From Actinopolyspora biskrensis (GTDB taxonomy: Bacteria > Actinomycetota > Actinomycetes > Mycobacteriales > Pseudonocardiaceae), in NCBI RefSeq assembly GCF_013408175.1, contig NZ_JACBYW010000007.1, positions 124,001-188,000 of the forward strand: 64,000 nt of DNA, read 5' to 3'. Both the position numbers and the translations under genes were made by a program. Each line of letters opens with the position of its first letter. Positions within the stretch are counted from its first letter, which is position 1. Below, piece by piece: positions 49,692 through 59,372 of this stretch. Under the pieces are notes generated by a model. It was not told the DNA's origin and did no database searches. It saw only the letters and a program-made list of their open reading frames with translations.

Positions 49692-49949
49692 CCAGTTCCC
49701 GGAGACCACCCCACCACCCGCCGCGGACGCGGAACGCTCGGGTGAGCACGTCGACGCGGCCGGGCCCGCCGCCGGAAGGGGGCGCGGATCGTGGGGACGC
49801 CGGGTGCGGGGAGCGCTCCACCTGTGCGTGCTCGCCTGCCTGGCTGAGGTCGGTCTCCGGCGGCCGAGCTGACCCGCGCGGCGCGGGACGGGCGCCGCGA
49901 CCCCGCGATCGGGCGCGTCACTGAGTCGCGATCACGGCTTCGTGGCACG

Positions 49950-50462
49950 ATGACGATCGTGAACAGTGCCCAGAACGAACGACACGAAGACTCCGACGCC
50001 ACCACGGCTTCGACGGCCACGTCGATCCCCCTGTCCGAAGAGGACACCGGGGCCGGGGGTGAGCAGTCGATCGGAACTCTCGCGCGGGACGTCGCGACCC
50101 ACCTCTCGGCGCTGGTGCGCGGGGAGCTCGAACTGGCCAAGGCCGAAGTGGCCGGTGAGGTGCGCAAGGCGCTCAAGGGCAGTGTCTTCTTCATCCTCGC
50201 GCTGACCGTGCTCGCCTTCAGCAGCTTCTTCCTGTTCTTCACCCTCGCCGAGGGGCTGGCGGCCGTCGGCCTGTGGCGGTGGGCGGCGTTCGGGATCGTG
50301 TTCCTGCTGATGCTGGTTGTCGCGATCGTGCTGGCGCTGCTCGGCTACCTGCGTGTGCGCAAGGTGCGGGCTCCACGGCGGACGATCGACACCCTGAGGG
50401 ACACCGCTCAGCTGCGGCACCGGCACTCGGGCGGTACGGAGCAGAACCAGGAGACCTCGTGA
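49950..50462 (+). CDS. Phage-holin-superfamily membrane protein (Rv3669-like)
   Basis: A 170-residue protein with an acidic N-terminal region, an amphipathic helix (SIGTLARDVATHLSALVRGE, then LELAKAEVAGEVRKALKG) and two membrane helices around residues 80-135. This is the layout of the putative actinobacteriophage-holin-superfamily proteins found next to marP in mycobacteria. Function unknown. A GTG at 49959 is an alternative start. It is convergent with marP. Confidence 0.8.
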   Translation: MTIVNSAQNERHEDSDATTASTATSIPLSEEDTGAGGEQSIGTLARDVATHLSALVRGELELAKAEVAGEVRKALKGSVFFILALTVLAFSSFFLFFTLAEGLAAVGLWRWAAFGIVFLLMLVVAIVLALLGYLRVRKVRAPRRTIDTLRDTAQLRHRHSGGTEQNQETS

Positions 50463-50469
50463 GGCCTTC

Positions 50470-50520
50470 CCGCGGCGGTGCCGACTGCTGAGGTGGGGGT
50501 TCCGGCGCTGCCCGCGCCGA
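50470..50520 (+). repeat. Dispersed intergenic repeat, short fragment E
   Basis: GCGGCGGTGCCGACTGCTGA followed by GGTGGGG matches the tail of copy C (GGCGGTGCGAGCGCTGAGGT). It lies between the convergent holin-like gene and marP. Confidence 0.4.
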
Positions 50521-50568
50521 GGGGAAGCCCCGCCCGGTCGTCGACGCGTCCGGGGACTCCCCACGAGC

Positions 50569-51756
50569 TCACTCCGTGCACGGGCCGGTGGGCACCTCGG
50601 CGGTCAGCGAGGGCGCGGAGGCCACCTCGTCGGAGACCTCCTCGGCAGTGAGGGCGAATCCGGTGTTGCGGTCGTCCACGGCGGCGCCGAAGACGAGCCC
50701 CACGACCTCGCCGCGGCCGTTCACCAGCGGGCCCCCGGAGTTGCCGCTCTGCACCTGGGCCCGCACCGTGTAGACGTCGCGCACCACGGTCGAGTCGCCG
50801 TAGATGTCCGGTCCGCGCAGGTCGATCCGCTCCCGGACCCTTCCGGCGGAAGCGGTGTACGGCCCGTCCAGCGGATACCCGAGCACGATCACGTCGGTTC
50901 CGGACGCGGCCTGCTCGGCGTTCAGGTCGAGCGCTTCGGCGTCCAGCGAGGGCACGGAGAGGACCGCGACGTCCTCCTCCGGATCGAACGAGACCACTTT
51001 GGCCGCGAACTGCCCGCGTCCGATCTCGACGAAGACGCTGTCGGTTCCGGCCACCACGTGCGCGTTGGTCAACACCCTGTTCGGGGAGACGACGAATCCG
51101 GTTCCCTCCAGCGAGCGCCCGCAGTCGGGCGCACGGCCGCGCACCTTGACGATGCTGGGCCGGACCTGGCGGACGACCTCGCTGTGCGCCAGCGCGGGAT
51201 CCGGAGGGTCGATGCTGGCGACCGGGGTCCGCGAGAACGGCTCCAGGGTCTCGGGAAACCCGCTGATCCCCAGCATGCTCCGCAGGTCGGAGGGAAGGGA
51301 CCGCGCCGATTCGGGCATCATCGAATCGACGGTGCGCAGCACTCTGGAGTCGCTCACGGCCGAGGCCAGGCTCGGAAGCGCCGAGGCCGCGGTGAACGGG
51401 AGCGCCACCAGCCACGCCACGACGAACACGGCGATTCCCTGCAGCAGCGCCCCCAGCGCGTTGTCGACGCCGATGAGCCTGCGGTGCCCGGTTATGCGGT
51501 CCCGGAGCTGTCTTCCGGCCCACATGCCGAGGGTCTCGCCGAGAGCGACGAGCAGCACGACGATCCCCACGCCGAAACCGATTCTGGCGGCCGGACTGTC
51601 CAGTCGTTCCAGCAGCAGTGGGGCCGAGCGCACACCGATGATCGCCCCCGCGATCACCCCGACGAAGGAGAGCGAGGCGGTGACCAGCCCGTTGTGCGCG
51701 CCCGAGACCGCTGCCAGCAGCGCCAGCAGCACCACCAGTAAGTCGACCCAGTTCAC
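50569..51756 (-). CDS. Membrane-anchored serine protease, MarP-like
   Basis: A 395-residue protein with four N-terminal membrane helices of the CvpA type (1-115) and a C-terminal periplasmic trypsin-like domain. The triad is seen as TNAHVV (His), PEEDVAVL (Asp) and QSGNSGGPLV (Ser). Two cysteines (DCGRSLEG and the terminal PCTE) match the disulphide that regulates MarP. In M. tuberculosis MarP (Rv3671c) is needed for acid resistance by cleaving the hydrolase RipA. The GTG has GAGGTGA upstream. It begins a minus-strand block followed in the reverse direction by NUDIX, thioredoxin and nth genes. Confidence 0.93.
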   Translation of the reverse strand: MNWVDLLVVLLALLAAVSGAHNGLVTASLSFVGVIAGAIIGVRSAPLLLERLDSPAARIGFGVGIVVLLVALGETLGMWAGRQLRDRITGHRRLIGVDNALGALLQGIAVFVVAWLVALPFTAASALPSLASAVSDSRVLRTVDSMMPESARSLPSDLRSMLGISGFPETLEPFSRTPVASIDPPDPALAHSEVVRQVRPSIVKVRGRAPDCGRSLEGTGFVVSPNRVLTNAHVVAGTDSVFVEIGRGQFAAKVVSFDPEEDVAVLSVPSLDAEALDLNAEQAASGTDVIVLGYPLDGPYTASAGRVRERIDLRGPDIYGDSTVVRDVYTVRAQVQSGNSGGPLVNGRGEVVGLVFGAAVDDRNTGFALTAEEVSDEVASAPSLTAEVPTGPCTE

Positions 51757-51892
51757 CGATCACCTCGGCTTCGGCTGCAGACGTTCGGGGGCTTCGAGCG
51801 GTGATTGTCCGGTCCGGGCCGAGTCGTGCACGTGGGCCGACCGAAGGCGACCACCTCCCGAACGGTTCGTTCTCATTCCAACGGATCCGGTG

Positions 51893-52600
51893 TCAACGTT
51901 CGCAACCGGGATCCGCCGCCTCCACCGCGGCTCTCCACGCCTCGTCCAGTTCCCGCACGTCTCCACGGTTCCACTCACGTGACCAGCCCGCGAGGTCGAG
52001 CAACCCGGAGAGCAGGCCACCGGTGAATCCCCAGACGAGCATTCCCGGCACCAGGAAGGCCGGTGAGGTCCTGCCGCCCAGACGCACCTCGAACCGGTTG
52101 GCCGGGTCGGACAGCGTCGCGATGGGAACTCTGGCCACGGCTGCCGTCTCGTCCGGATCCACCGGTTGCACCGGGGCGGGTTCGTGCCAGTGGGCGAGCA
52201 CCGGTGTCACCCGGAACGCGCTGTGGGCGAGGTGGAGCTCGGGCAGCGTCGCCACCGGGGTGATCCCCGAGGGCAGCACGCCGACCTCCTCGATCGCCTC
52301 ACGGAGCGCTGCGTCGACGGGCCCCGCGTCGCCGCGGTCCACGGCTCCTCCGGGGAAGGCGACCTGCCCCGGATGCGAGTTCAACCCGTCCGCGCGGCGC
52401 AGCAGCAGCACGTCCGGACCGGTACGTTCGGCGTCCTCGCCGAGCAGGATCAGCACCGCTGCCGGGCGCACGTCCGCCCCGCAGGGGGTGTGCGGCCAGC
52501 CGAGCTCCTTCGTGTCGACCTCGGCCGTTCGCTCGACCAGCGGCCGCAGCCAGCGGGGAACCAGCTTCGGATCCACCAACGGGCCGTGTTCCTCGTTCAC
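51893..52600 (-). CDS. NUDIX hydrolase, CoA-pyrophosphatase type
   Basis: A 235-residue NUDIX protein, equivalent to Rv3672c. The Nudix box is AFPGGAVDRGDAGPVDAALR followed by EAIEEVGV, and the upstream LNSHPGQVAFPGG matches the CoA-specific signature (LxxHxGQVxFPGG). It is expected to hydrolyse CoA or related diphosphates. The GTG start overlaps the stop of the thioredoxin-like gene by 4 nt (GTGA), so they are coupled. Confidence 0.93.
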   Translation of the reverse strand: MNEEHGPLVDPKLVPRWLRPLVERTAEVDTKELGWPHTPCGADVRPAAVLILLGEDAERTGPDVLLLRRADGLNSHPGQVAFPGGAVDRGDAGPVDAALREAIEEVGVLPSGITPVATLPELHLAHSAFRVTPVLAHWHEPAPVQPVDPDETAAVARVPIATLSDPANRFEVRLGGRTSPAFLVPGMLVWGFTGGLLSGLLDLAGWSREWNRGDVRELDEAWRAAVEAADPGCER

Positions 52601-53261
52601 CGTGCCTCCAGCTTGTCGTCCACCGCCCGGCGGATCTGTTCGGGAGTCTCGAACACCTCGGGAGGCAACCGTTCGACCCGGCCCTCGGGGGTGACGAGGT
52701 AGCTCGCGGGCAGCGGTCTGGGAGCGGGCAGCGCCTCGGCGACGCGTTCCCGCTCCGCGTGCAGCACCGGCAGCCGCACGTTCAGGCTGTCCAGCAGTTC
52801 GAGGCCCGACTTCGCGTCGCTCTGAACCTGCAGGCCGACCACGCGCGCCGAATCGGGCTGTTCGGAGTACTCCTGCAGGGCGGGCAGTTCCTTGCGGCAG
52901 GGCGGGCACCAGGTGGCCCACACGTTGACCAGGGTGGTCCGTCCAGCCAGCGCCTCGGCGAGGTCGGTCGGGGAGCCGTCGCCGAGGCAGGTCCCCGTGA
53001 CCCCGCTGAGCGGGGTCTCGTGCGCCGCAGCGGAGGTGTCGGCCCCGGATGCGGGAGCGCACCCCGCGAGGTCGGCGCGCTGCCGCAGGGTCTCCACGTC
53101 GGGGCGGGAGCGCTCGGCCGCTCCGGGCGGGGCCCCCGTCCCGGAAGAGGGGTCCTCGCCGCGCGGCCACAGCGCCACGGCGCCGAGCACGGCGACCACC
53201 ACCACGATCAGCGTCCAGCGGATCTCCCTGCCGAAGCCGCGCCGATCCGGCTGCTCGGAAC

Positions 53262-53265
<4 letters not shown>
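52597..53265 (-). CDS. TlpA/ResA-like membrane-anchored thioredoxin
   Basis: A 222-residue protein with a single N-terminal membrane anchor ([18 protein letters not shown]) and an external thioredoxin fold. The active site is [18 protein letters not shown]. It corresponds to Rv3673c. Two further cysteines lie between the anchor and the active site (LAGCAP and GTCLGDG). It probably reduces disulphides outside the membrane. It overlaps nth by 4 nt and the NUDIX gene by 4 nt, forming a tight nth-trx-nudix operon. Confidence 0.92.
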
Positions 53266-54083
<818 letters not shown>

Positions 54084-54159
54084 TCCACTAGCCTACGGCC
54101 CGGGAGGGCGCGTGGTCCTCCGTCCGAGGGATGTGCGGGGGGACGCCCCGGCACTGTTG

Positions 54160-54175
54160 TGTGATTCGTATCACA
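54160..54175. promoter_or_regulatory. Consensus CRP-family binding site
   Basis: TGTGATTCGTATCACA is an exact TGTGA-N6-TCACA palindrome. It lies in the divergent gap between nth and the small-membrane-protein/crp pair, 77 bp from the nth start and 160 bp from the other. Control of one or both by the nearby Crp is likely. Confidence 0.8.
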
Positions 54176-54335
54176 TTCGCGAGTGATGCGGTGCGCTTCA
54201 CGCTCGTCCGGTGGGGCCGGGACCGGGCAGCGGGGCGTCGCTCGCGGCGCCTTCCGTGGTCGTGCGCTTCGCGGCCCCGTGCGGAGCGAGGTCGGAGCGC
54301 TGTTGACGTACCCCGGTTGCGAGTGCCACCGAGGT

Positions 54336-54611
54336 ATGAGCGAAGATTGGGTCACAATGACTGCCTGGTTCGTGATCGTCGTACCGCTTGTGATCATGTT
54401 TTTCACGCTCTTCATGGAGCGTGTCGAGGCTCGGCTTCGGCATGGTGCGGTGCAGGAGAACGAGGTGGAGGAGCTGCTGGAGAACGCCCGTCCCGACGAG
54501 GTTCGGGCGCTGTTCCGGCAGGGAATTGGACGTGCGCTGGAGCTGTTCCAGCTTCGCAGGGTGGGACGCGCCGGCAGACTACGTACCCGCCGTTCACGCG
54601 ATCGGTCGTAG
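54336..54611 (+). CDS. Small membrane protein (Rv3675-like)
   Basis: A 91-residue protein with one N-terminal membrane helix (MTAWFVIVVPLVIMFFTLFM) and a charged cytoplasmic tail rich in Glu and then Arg. A protein of this kind lies immediately before crp in mycobacteria (Rv3675). The ATG at 54336 has GAGG close upstream; an internal ATG at 54357 directly before the helix is possible. Function unknown. crp follows after 94 bp. Confidence 0.75.
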   Translation: MSEDWVTMTAWFVIVVPLVIMFFTLFMERVEARLRHGAVQENEVEELLENARPDEVRALFRQGIGRALELFQLRRVGRAGRLRTRRSRDRS

Positions 54612-54705
54612 ACTGGTTGTGGTGATAGGCGGCACACGCCGGTAGCCGCTCTATGGCGGTATCGGCGTCGAGAGCAGCCGCCGCGTCTCAACATGGAGGG
54701 ACGAG

Positions 54706-55380
54706 GTGGACGAGACCCTGTCGCGGGCCGGCATCTTCCAGGGAGTGGAGCCGGCAGCCGCGGAGGCACTGACGCAATCGCTGGAACCGGCGGAGTTCCC
54801 GCGTGGCCACGTGATTTTCGCCGAGGGTGAGCCGGGGGATCGCCTGTACATCATCCAGTCCGGCAAGGTCAAGCTCGGTCGGAAATCTCCCGACGGCAGG
54901 GAGAACCTGCTTGCGATCATGGGCCCTTCGGACATGTTCGGCGAATTGTCGATCTTCGATCCGGGGCCGCGGACGTCGACAGCCACGACGGTCACCGACG
55001 TGCGTGCGCTGACGATGGATCGGAGCGCGCTACGCCAGTGGATCGGAACGCGCCCGGAGATCGCCGAGCAGTTGCTCCGCGTGGTCGCCCGTAGGCTGCG
55101 CAGGACGAACGGCATGCTGGCCGACCTCATCTTCACGGATGTCCCCGGTCGGGTGGCCAAGGCGTTGTTGCAGCTCGCGCAACGCTTCGGTAGCCAGGAG
55201 TCCGGTCTGCTGCGGGTGACGCACGACCTGACCCAGGAGGAGATCGCACAGTACGTCGGGGCTTCGCGGGAAACGGTGAACAAGGCGCTCGCCGATTTCG
55301 CACACCGCGGTTGGCTTCGACTCGAAGGCAAGAGTGTGCTGATTCTCGACCCGGAGCGGCTGGCTCGCCGGGCCCGCTGA
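54706..55380 (+). CDS. crp: CRP/FNR-family transcriptional regulator
   Basis: A 224-residue cAMP-receptor-type regulator, exactly the length of M. tuberculosis CRP (Rv3676). The cyclic-nucleotide pocket shows [17 protein letters not shown] and [18 protein letters not shown] (the phosphate-binding PGPRTS). The C-terminal winged helix has [20 protein letters not shown]. The GTG has GGGACGAG upstream. A consensus CRP palindrome stands 546 bp upstream, in front of the preceding small gene, suggesting autoregulation. Confidence 0.96.
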   Translation: MDETLSRAGIFQGVEPAAAEALTQSLEPAEFPRGHVIFAEGEPGDRLYIIQSGKVKLGRKSPDGRENLLAIMGPSDMFGELSIFDPGPRTSTATTVTDVRALTMDRSALRQWIGTRPEIAEQLLRVVARRLRRTNGMLADLIFTDVPGRVAKALLQLAQRFGSQESGLLRVTHDLTQEEIAQYVGASRETVNKALADFAHRGWLRLEGKSVLILDPERLARRAR

Positions 55381-55748
55381 TCCGCGCTCCGCGAACAGAC
55401 ACGACCGTACTTCCGACGCTCCCTCGAGCGTGGTCGCAGCGCGCCGACCGTTCACCGCGTCCGGAGATCTCCGACGGGAACGGGCGGTGCGGTTTTTCGT
55501 GTCCGCGTGAGGTTCCTCCGCTTAGGTTCGCCTTGGGTGACGGCGGTTGTCGTCCGGCGCCGGGTGCGGCTCCTCCGGAGCCGGTTCGGGGCGCGGGCGA
55601 ACGGAAGTGACGCGGGTACGTCCCGTGTGAAGTACGGGAGGCCGTGCGGCGGGCCCCGCTGGCGAATCGGATGGTTCGGTGCGGGGCTCGCGGAGCCTGC
55701 CGTGGCGAGCTGGAGTCCGCCGGGAGAGCGGTGCGACGCCGGGTTCCG

Positions 55749-56001
55749 AAAAAAGAAGGGGCCGGGCGCCACCCCCGACGCGGCGCTCCGGTCCCTTCTC
55801 ACCGCGTGGTCCGTCCCCCGACCAACCACGCTTTTCCCCGATCCCTCGATGTGTCGGCCCCGAACCAGCACATCGAAGGCTTGTTTTCCCGGTTGTTCCG
55901 CCGCCGAACTCCCGTGCGGCGACGGAAGGTCCTGGCGCCGGTCCAGCTGACTGGATACCGGTGGCCACGCCGAGTGACTCAGCGACACCCGTACGTTGCT
56001 C
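55749..56001 (-). ncRNA. Candidate structured RNA with intrinsic terminator
   Basis: The 855-bp gap after crp has no supported gene, but its minus strand folds into a series of stems. These are at 55968-55984, 55938-55961 (CCGGTATCCAG / CTGGACCGG), 55896-55927 (TTCCGTCGCCG / CGGCGGCGGAA) and 55846-55876 (TCGATGTG / CACATCGA). A terminator stem follows (55755-55798) with six U at 55754-55749. A promoter TTGGCA (56032-56037), 18-nt spacer, CAAGCT (56008-56013) would start it near 56001, giving about 253 nt. Identity unknown; a 6S/Ms1-like RNA is one possibility. Confidence 0.5.
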
Positions 56002-56199
56002 ACCTTTAGCTTGCGCCCTTTGAAGCGGCCTTGCCAAGCCCTTTCACCCGTGAAGACGTACCGGGAAGAGTTGGGGTTGCGTGTTCGTGGAAATTTCTTC
56101 GGGGAATTTCGGGCCGCGGGGCTCCTTCGTGCCCGGGGCCGCGGTCGCGGTCGCGGCTCGTCGCCCCGGGGTGGTGATCCGGGTAACCCCGAAATTCAG

Positions 56200-56233
56200 T
56201 GGTACTGCCGTACCATTTTCGTGATACTGGTAC
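56200..56233 (+). promoter_or_regulatory. Operator-like repeats and -10 box before the MFS gene
   Basis: TGGTACTGCCGTACCA (56200-56215) is a 16-nt palindrome, and a third TGGTAC half-site lies at 56228-56233. GATACT (56223-56228) is a -10 box, placing the start at or near the GTG at 56236, so the message is probably leaderless. The palindrome covers the -35 region, as expected for a repressor site. Confidence 0.6.
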
Positions 56234-56235
56234 GC

Positions 56236-57474
56236 GTGTCCAACTCCGTAACCCTCACCGACTACCGAGCGGCATTGCGCACCCGCGGCGCCGCAGCGCC
56301 GGTGGTGACCTCGATACTGGCGCGGCTCCCCGTGGCCATGATCGGCCTGGCCCTGCTGCTCTACATCCAGCGCACCACCGACTCCTTCGGAGTGGCCGGC
56401 CTGGTCTCGGCGGGCAACCTCGCCGGGGTGGCCTTCGGCTCGGTGTTCCAGGGGCGGATCATGGACCGGGTCGGCCCCACCCGCCCCCTGCTGGTGGTGT
56501 CCGGAATCTTCGTCGTGCTCGTGGCCATCGAGATCGCCGTCATCGAGTCGGGCGGACCGGCGCTCGCGATGGTGCCGCTGGCCGTGGCGGTGGGAACGAG
56601 TGAGCCCATGACGGGGCCCGCATCCAGGGCGCTGTGGACGCTGCTGCTGCCCGAGGGGCGCGTGCGGGACGCGGCCTACTCCTACGAGGCCATCAGCATG
56701 GAGGTGTTCTTCATCCTGGGGCCCGGGCTCGCCGGGCTGCTCGTGACCATGCCCTGGGCGGGAACCGGCCTGGTAGCCGGAGCGGTGTGCATGGTCCTGG
56801 GAAGCGTCGGGTTCGCGCTGACCCCGGCGGCCCGCGCTCAACGCCCCCGAACGGACTCCTCCGCACCCGCCGGGTCGGTGCTCGGAGCGCTGGCCACACC
56901 GGGGATGCGCAGTGTCGCGCTGGCGGCCTTCGGTTTCGGGACGGTGCTGGGGATGATCGAGGTCGCGGTGCCCGCGGCCGCCGAACGCACCGGGCACGCC
57001 GCCGTGGGCGGACTGCTGCTCAGCGTGCTGTCGGTGAGTTCCGTGGTCGTCGGAGTGCTGTACGGGATGCGCCCGTGGCCACGCCCGATGCACCTCCGGC
57101 TGCCCGCGCTGCTGTTCGCCTTCGGGGCGCTGGTCATGCTGCTGGCCCTGCCCGGAACCCTGCTGGGGCTCACGGCGGCGCTGCTGATCGCGGGCAGCCT
57201 GATCACACCGCAGTCCACGGCGCACTCGGTCGCCCTCGAAGCGGTCGCCCCGGAAGGGACGGCCACGGAAGCGTTCGGATGGGTCATCACCTCCGTGACC
57301 CTGGGGGCCGCCGCGGGGCAGTCGCTCAGCGGCCAGCTCGTGGAGCTGCAGGACCCGCCGTTGTCCTTCGCGACAGCGGGCGCCATCGGTCTGGTCCTCG
57401 GCGGGCTGCTCTGGGCACGTCGCCGCACGCTGCTGCCCGCGCGAGCCGAGGCCCCGCAGCAGGCGATGATCTGA
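56236..57474 (+). CDS. Major facilitator superfamily transporter
   Basis: A 412-residue MFS protein with about 12 membrane segments. The first helix pair is ILARLPVAMIGLALLLYIQR, followed by GSVFQGRIMDRVGPTRPLLV, a variant of the MFS loop 2-3 motif. The front end before 56236 has no coding character. It resembles multidrug-efflux-type MFS proteins of actinobacteria; the substrate is unknown. It sits between crp and the MBL gene, where M. tuberculosis has no transporter, and has its own promoter with a palindromic operator. Confidence 0.85.
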   Translation: MSNSVTLTDYRAALRTRGAAAPVVTSILARLPVAMIGLALLLYIQRTTDSFGVAGLVSAGNLAGVAFGSVFQGRIMDRVGPTRPLLVVSGIFVVLVAIEIAVIESGGPALAMVPLAVAVGTSEPMTGPASRALWTLLLPEGRVRDAAYSYEAISMEVFFILGPGLAGLLVTMPWAGTGLVAGAVCMVLGSVGFALTPAARAQRPRTDSSAPAGSVLGALATPGMRSVALAAFGFGTVLGMIEVAVPAAAERTGHAAVGGLLLSVLSVSSVVVGVLYGMRPWPRPMHLRLPALLFAFGALVMLLALPGTLLGLTAALLIAGSLITPQSTAHSVALEAVAPEGTATEAFGWVITSVTLGAAAGQSLSGQLVELQDPPLSFATAGAIGLVLGGLLWARRRTLLPARAEAPQQAMI

Positions 57475-57479
57475 CGGGC

Positions 57480-57506
57480 CCTCGCGGGCTCGGGGAGCCC
57501 GCGAGG
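57480..57506. terminator. Bidirectional terminator between MFS and MBL genes
   Basis: CCTCGCGGGCTC pairs exactly with GAGCCCGCGAGG around a 3-nt loop. It lies between the two convergent stops. Confidence 0.75.
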
Positions 57507-57523
57507 TGCGCGGGGCCGAGCGG

Positions 57524-58363
57524 TCAGAGCTCTCCCCGCTCGCGGAGGTACTCCAGCTGGGCCAGCACCGTGCTCTCGGCGGCGGGCCGCACGGAGGGGG
57601 CTACATCGGTGTAGACGACGTCCACGACCCGCCGAGCACTGACCTCCCCGTCCATCCCGGCGATCGCGGTGCGTACCTGGTCGAGCCGTTGCCCGCGGTG
57701 TTCGAGGTAGTGCTCGGCGACCTCACGGGCATCGGGGGACTCGGGACCGTGCCCCGGCAACAACCGGGTGCCCGGGGCGAGGTCGCTCAGCCTGCGCAGC
57801 GAGCTCAGGTACGAACCGAGATGGCCGTCGTCGGCCATCACCACGGTGGTTCCACGTCCGAGGAGGCTGTCGCCCGCGAACAGGGCTGGGACCCCGCCGT
57901 GCTCGGTGTGCAGGCACATCGAGTCCGCCGTGTGCCCGGGAGTGACCAGCACCCGCAACTCCAGGCCGGCCGCCTCGACGACCTCGCCGTCCTCCAGCGG
58001 TCCGGAACCGAAGTCCCCGGAGACGTTCTTCGAGGCGCTCGTGCACCACGCGGGGTCCACCGCGCGCACCGGTGCCCCGGTCAGTTCCGCGAGCTCTTCC
58101 AGACCGTCCGCGTGGTCCGGGTGGTGGTGCGTCAGCAGTATTCCGGCGACGGGCAGGTGCTCACCGACGGAGCGCAGGTGCTCAGCGTCGGCCGGGCCCG
58201 GATCGACCACCACGCACTCGCCCGCTCCGGGGGTGCCCACGATCCAGGTGTTGGTCCCGTCCAGGGTCATCGGTCCGGGGTTCTGCGCCAGCCGTACGGC
58301 GGCGTACTCGAGGACGGGACGCAGCACCCCGTAGGCGGGGTGTGCCGGAGACCGCGTACTCAC
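57524..58363 (-). CDS. Metallo-beta-lactamase-fold hydrolase (Rv3677c-like)
   Basis: A 279-residue MBL-fold protein. The metal ligands are in LTHHHPDHADGLEELAELTG, TPGHTADSMCLH, ALFAGDSLLGRG and LLPGHGPE. A winged-helix-like C-terminal region (about 200-275) places it with LACTB2-type hydrolases, which include RNases and glyoxalase-II-like enzymes. It matches Rv3677c in position. The substrate is not established. The start at 58363 fits the neighbouring gap, which contains a repeat fragment. Confidence 0.9.
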   Translation of the reverse strand: MSTRSPAHPAYGVLRPVLEYAAVRLAQNPGPMTLDGTNTWIVGTPGAGECVVVDPGPADAEHLRSVGEHLPVAGILLTHHHPDHADGLEELAELTGAPVRAVDPAWCTSASKNVSGDFGSGPLEDGEVVEAAGLELRVLVTPGHTADSMCLHTEHGGVPALFAGDSLLGRGTTVVMADDGHLGSYLSSLRRLSDLAPGTRLLPGHGPESPDAREVAEHYLEHRGQRLDQVRTAIAGMDGEVSARRVVDVVYTDVAPSVRPAAESTVLAQLEYLRERGEL

Positions 58364-58487
58364 TCGTCGCTCCTTTCCGGGGGTCGCGTCGCGTGCCGCC
58401 GAGGGGACGACGGCGAGCCGACGGCGACCGGCAGTGCTCTGGCCGGGAACGTTTCACGCGGAACGGTCGAAAGTTCCGGTGTCTTTC

Positions 58488-58545
58488 GAAGGGCGCGGCC
58501 GCTCGTCCCCACCCGAGCAGTCGGCACCGCCGAAACGCCACCCGG
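58488..58545 (-). repeat. Dispersed intergenic repeat, tail fragment G
   Basis: On the minus strand, TTTCGGCGGTGCCGACTGCT followed by CGGGTGGGGACGAGCGGCC, GCGCC and GAAAGA matches the tail of copy C in the same order. It lies between the MBL start and the NUDIX stop. Confidence 0.5.
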
Positions 58546-58559
58546 GCAGGCCGATCAAC

Positions 58560-59372
58560 CTACTGGTCCTCCCGGGGAAGAACCACGCGCCAGGCTCCGT
58601 CGCGGTGGACGACCTTCGGAATGATCTTGTCGAGCTCCCGGTCGGCGGTCAAGGCCCCCGCGACGTCGGAGCAGCCCGCCAGTTCGGTCAACGTCACCCA
58701 GGTGGGCGGGAGGAGGCCGCACTCCCCGGAACGCCAGTCGTCCAGCGCCTCCGCGGGGAGGCGCCAGTAAGCCTCGGCGGCCTCCCCGGTGAACCCGTCC
58801 GCGCGCTGCCCCTCGGGAACGCTGGTGAGAAAGAACCGGGTGTCGTACCGGCGTGGTTCCACGGCCGGGGTCACCCAGTTCGACCAGGGACGCAGCAGAT
58901 CGGCCCGCAGCACCAACCCGTGCTCGGCGAGCATTCCCGCCAGGGAGAGTTCCTTGGCCACCAGGGCCCTTCGCTCCTCCGCGTAGCGCGTCGCCTCGCT
59001 GACCACGCTCTCGTGGGTCTCCCCGGCGAGCAGGACGCCCGATTCCTCGAAGGTCTCGCGCACGGCCGCGCAAACCAGCGAGCGGGCTCGTTGCTCGTCA
59101 CAACCGAAGCGAGTGGCCCACCAGCCGGGGGAGGGGCCCGCCCACGCGATGCTCGTGTCGCTGTCGCGCTCGTCTACACCCCCGCCGGGGAAGGCCGTCA
59201 TGCCACCGGCGAAGGGCATGCCCCTGACCCGCCGTTGCAGGAACACCTCGGGACCTCCCGGACCGTCCCGCAACAGGACCACAGTGGCCGCGTCGCGCGG
59301 AGTGGCGGGCGGGTCGGGTGGTCGTTCGGGCACCATCCCGTCCGGCAGGGTCAGTTCTGCAGGCAAGCGCAT
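58560..59372 (-). CDS. NUDIX hydrolase
   Basis: A 270-residue NUDIX protein with a slightly expanded box: FPGGGVDERDSDTSIAWAGP precedes AAVRETFEESGVLLAGE. Such large NUDIX proteins lie next to the MBL gene in many actinobacteria. The substrate is unknown, possibly an acyl-CoA or sugar nucleotide. The ATG at 59372 is chosen because TAGGCT ends 7 nt upstream, a leaderless arrangement; the 45-residue upstream extension has no SD. It may be co-transcribed with the MBL gene. Confidence 0.85.
   Translation of the reverse strand: MRLPAELTLPDGMVPERPPDPPATPRDAATVVLLRDGPGGPEVFLQRRVRGMPFAGGMTAFPGGGVDERDSDTSIAWAGPSPGWWATRFGCDEQRARSLVCAAVRETFEESGVLLAGETHESVVSEATRYAEERRALVAKELSLAGMLAEHGLVLRADLLRPWSNWVTPAVEPRRYDTRFFLTSVPEGQRADGFTGEAAEAYWRLPAEALDDWRSGECGLLPPTWVTLTELAGCSDVAGALTADRELDKIIPKVVHRDGAWRVVLPREDQ

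Noticed and set aside
55452-56037. Overlapping frames on both strands in the gap after crp
   Set aside because: All are Arg/Pro/Ser-rich, overlap each other and lack ribosome sites; the region is better explained by RNA structure.
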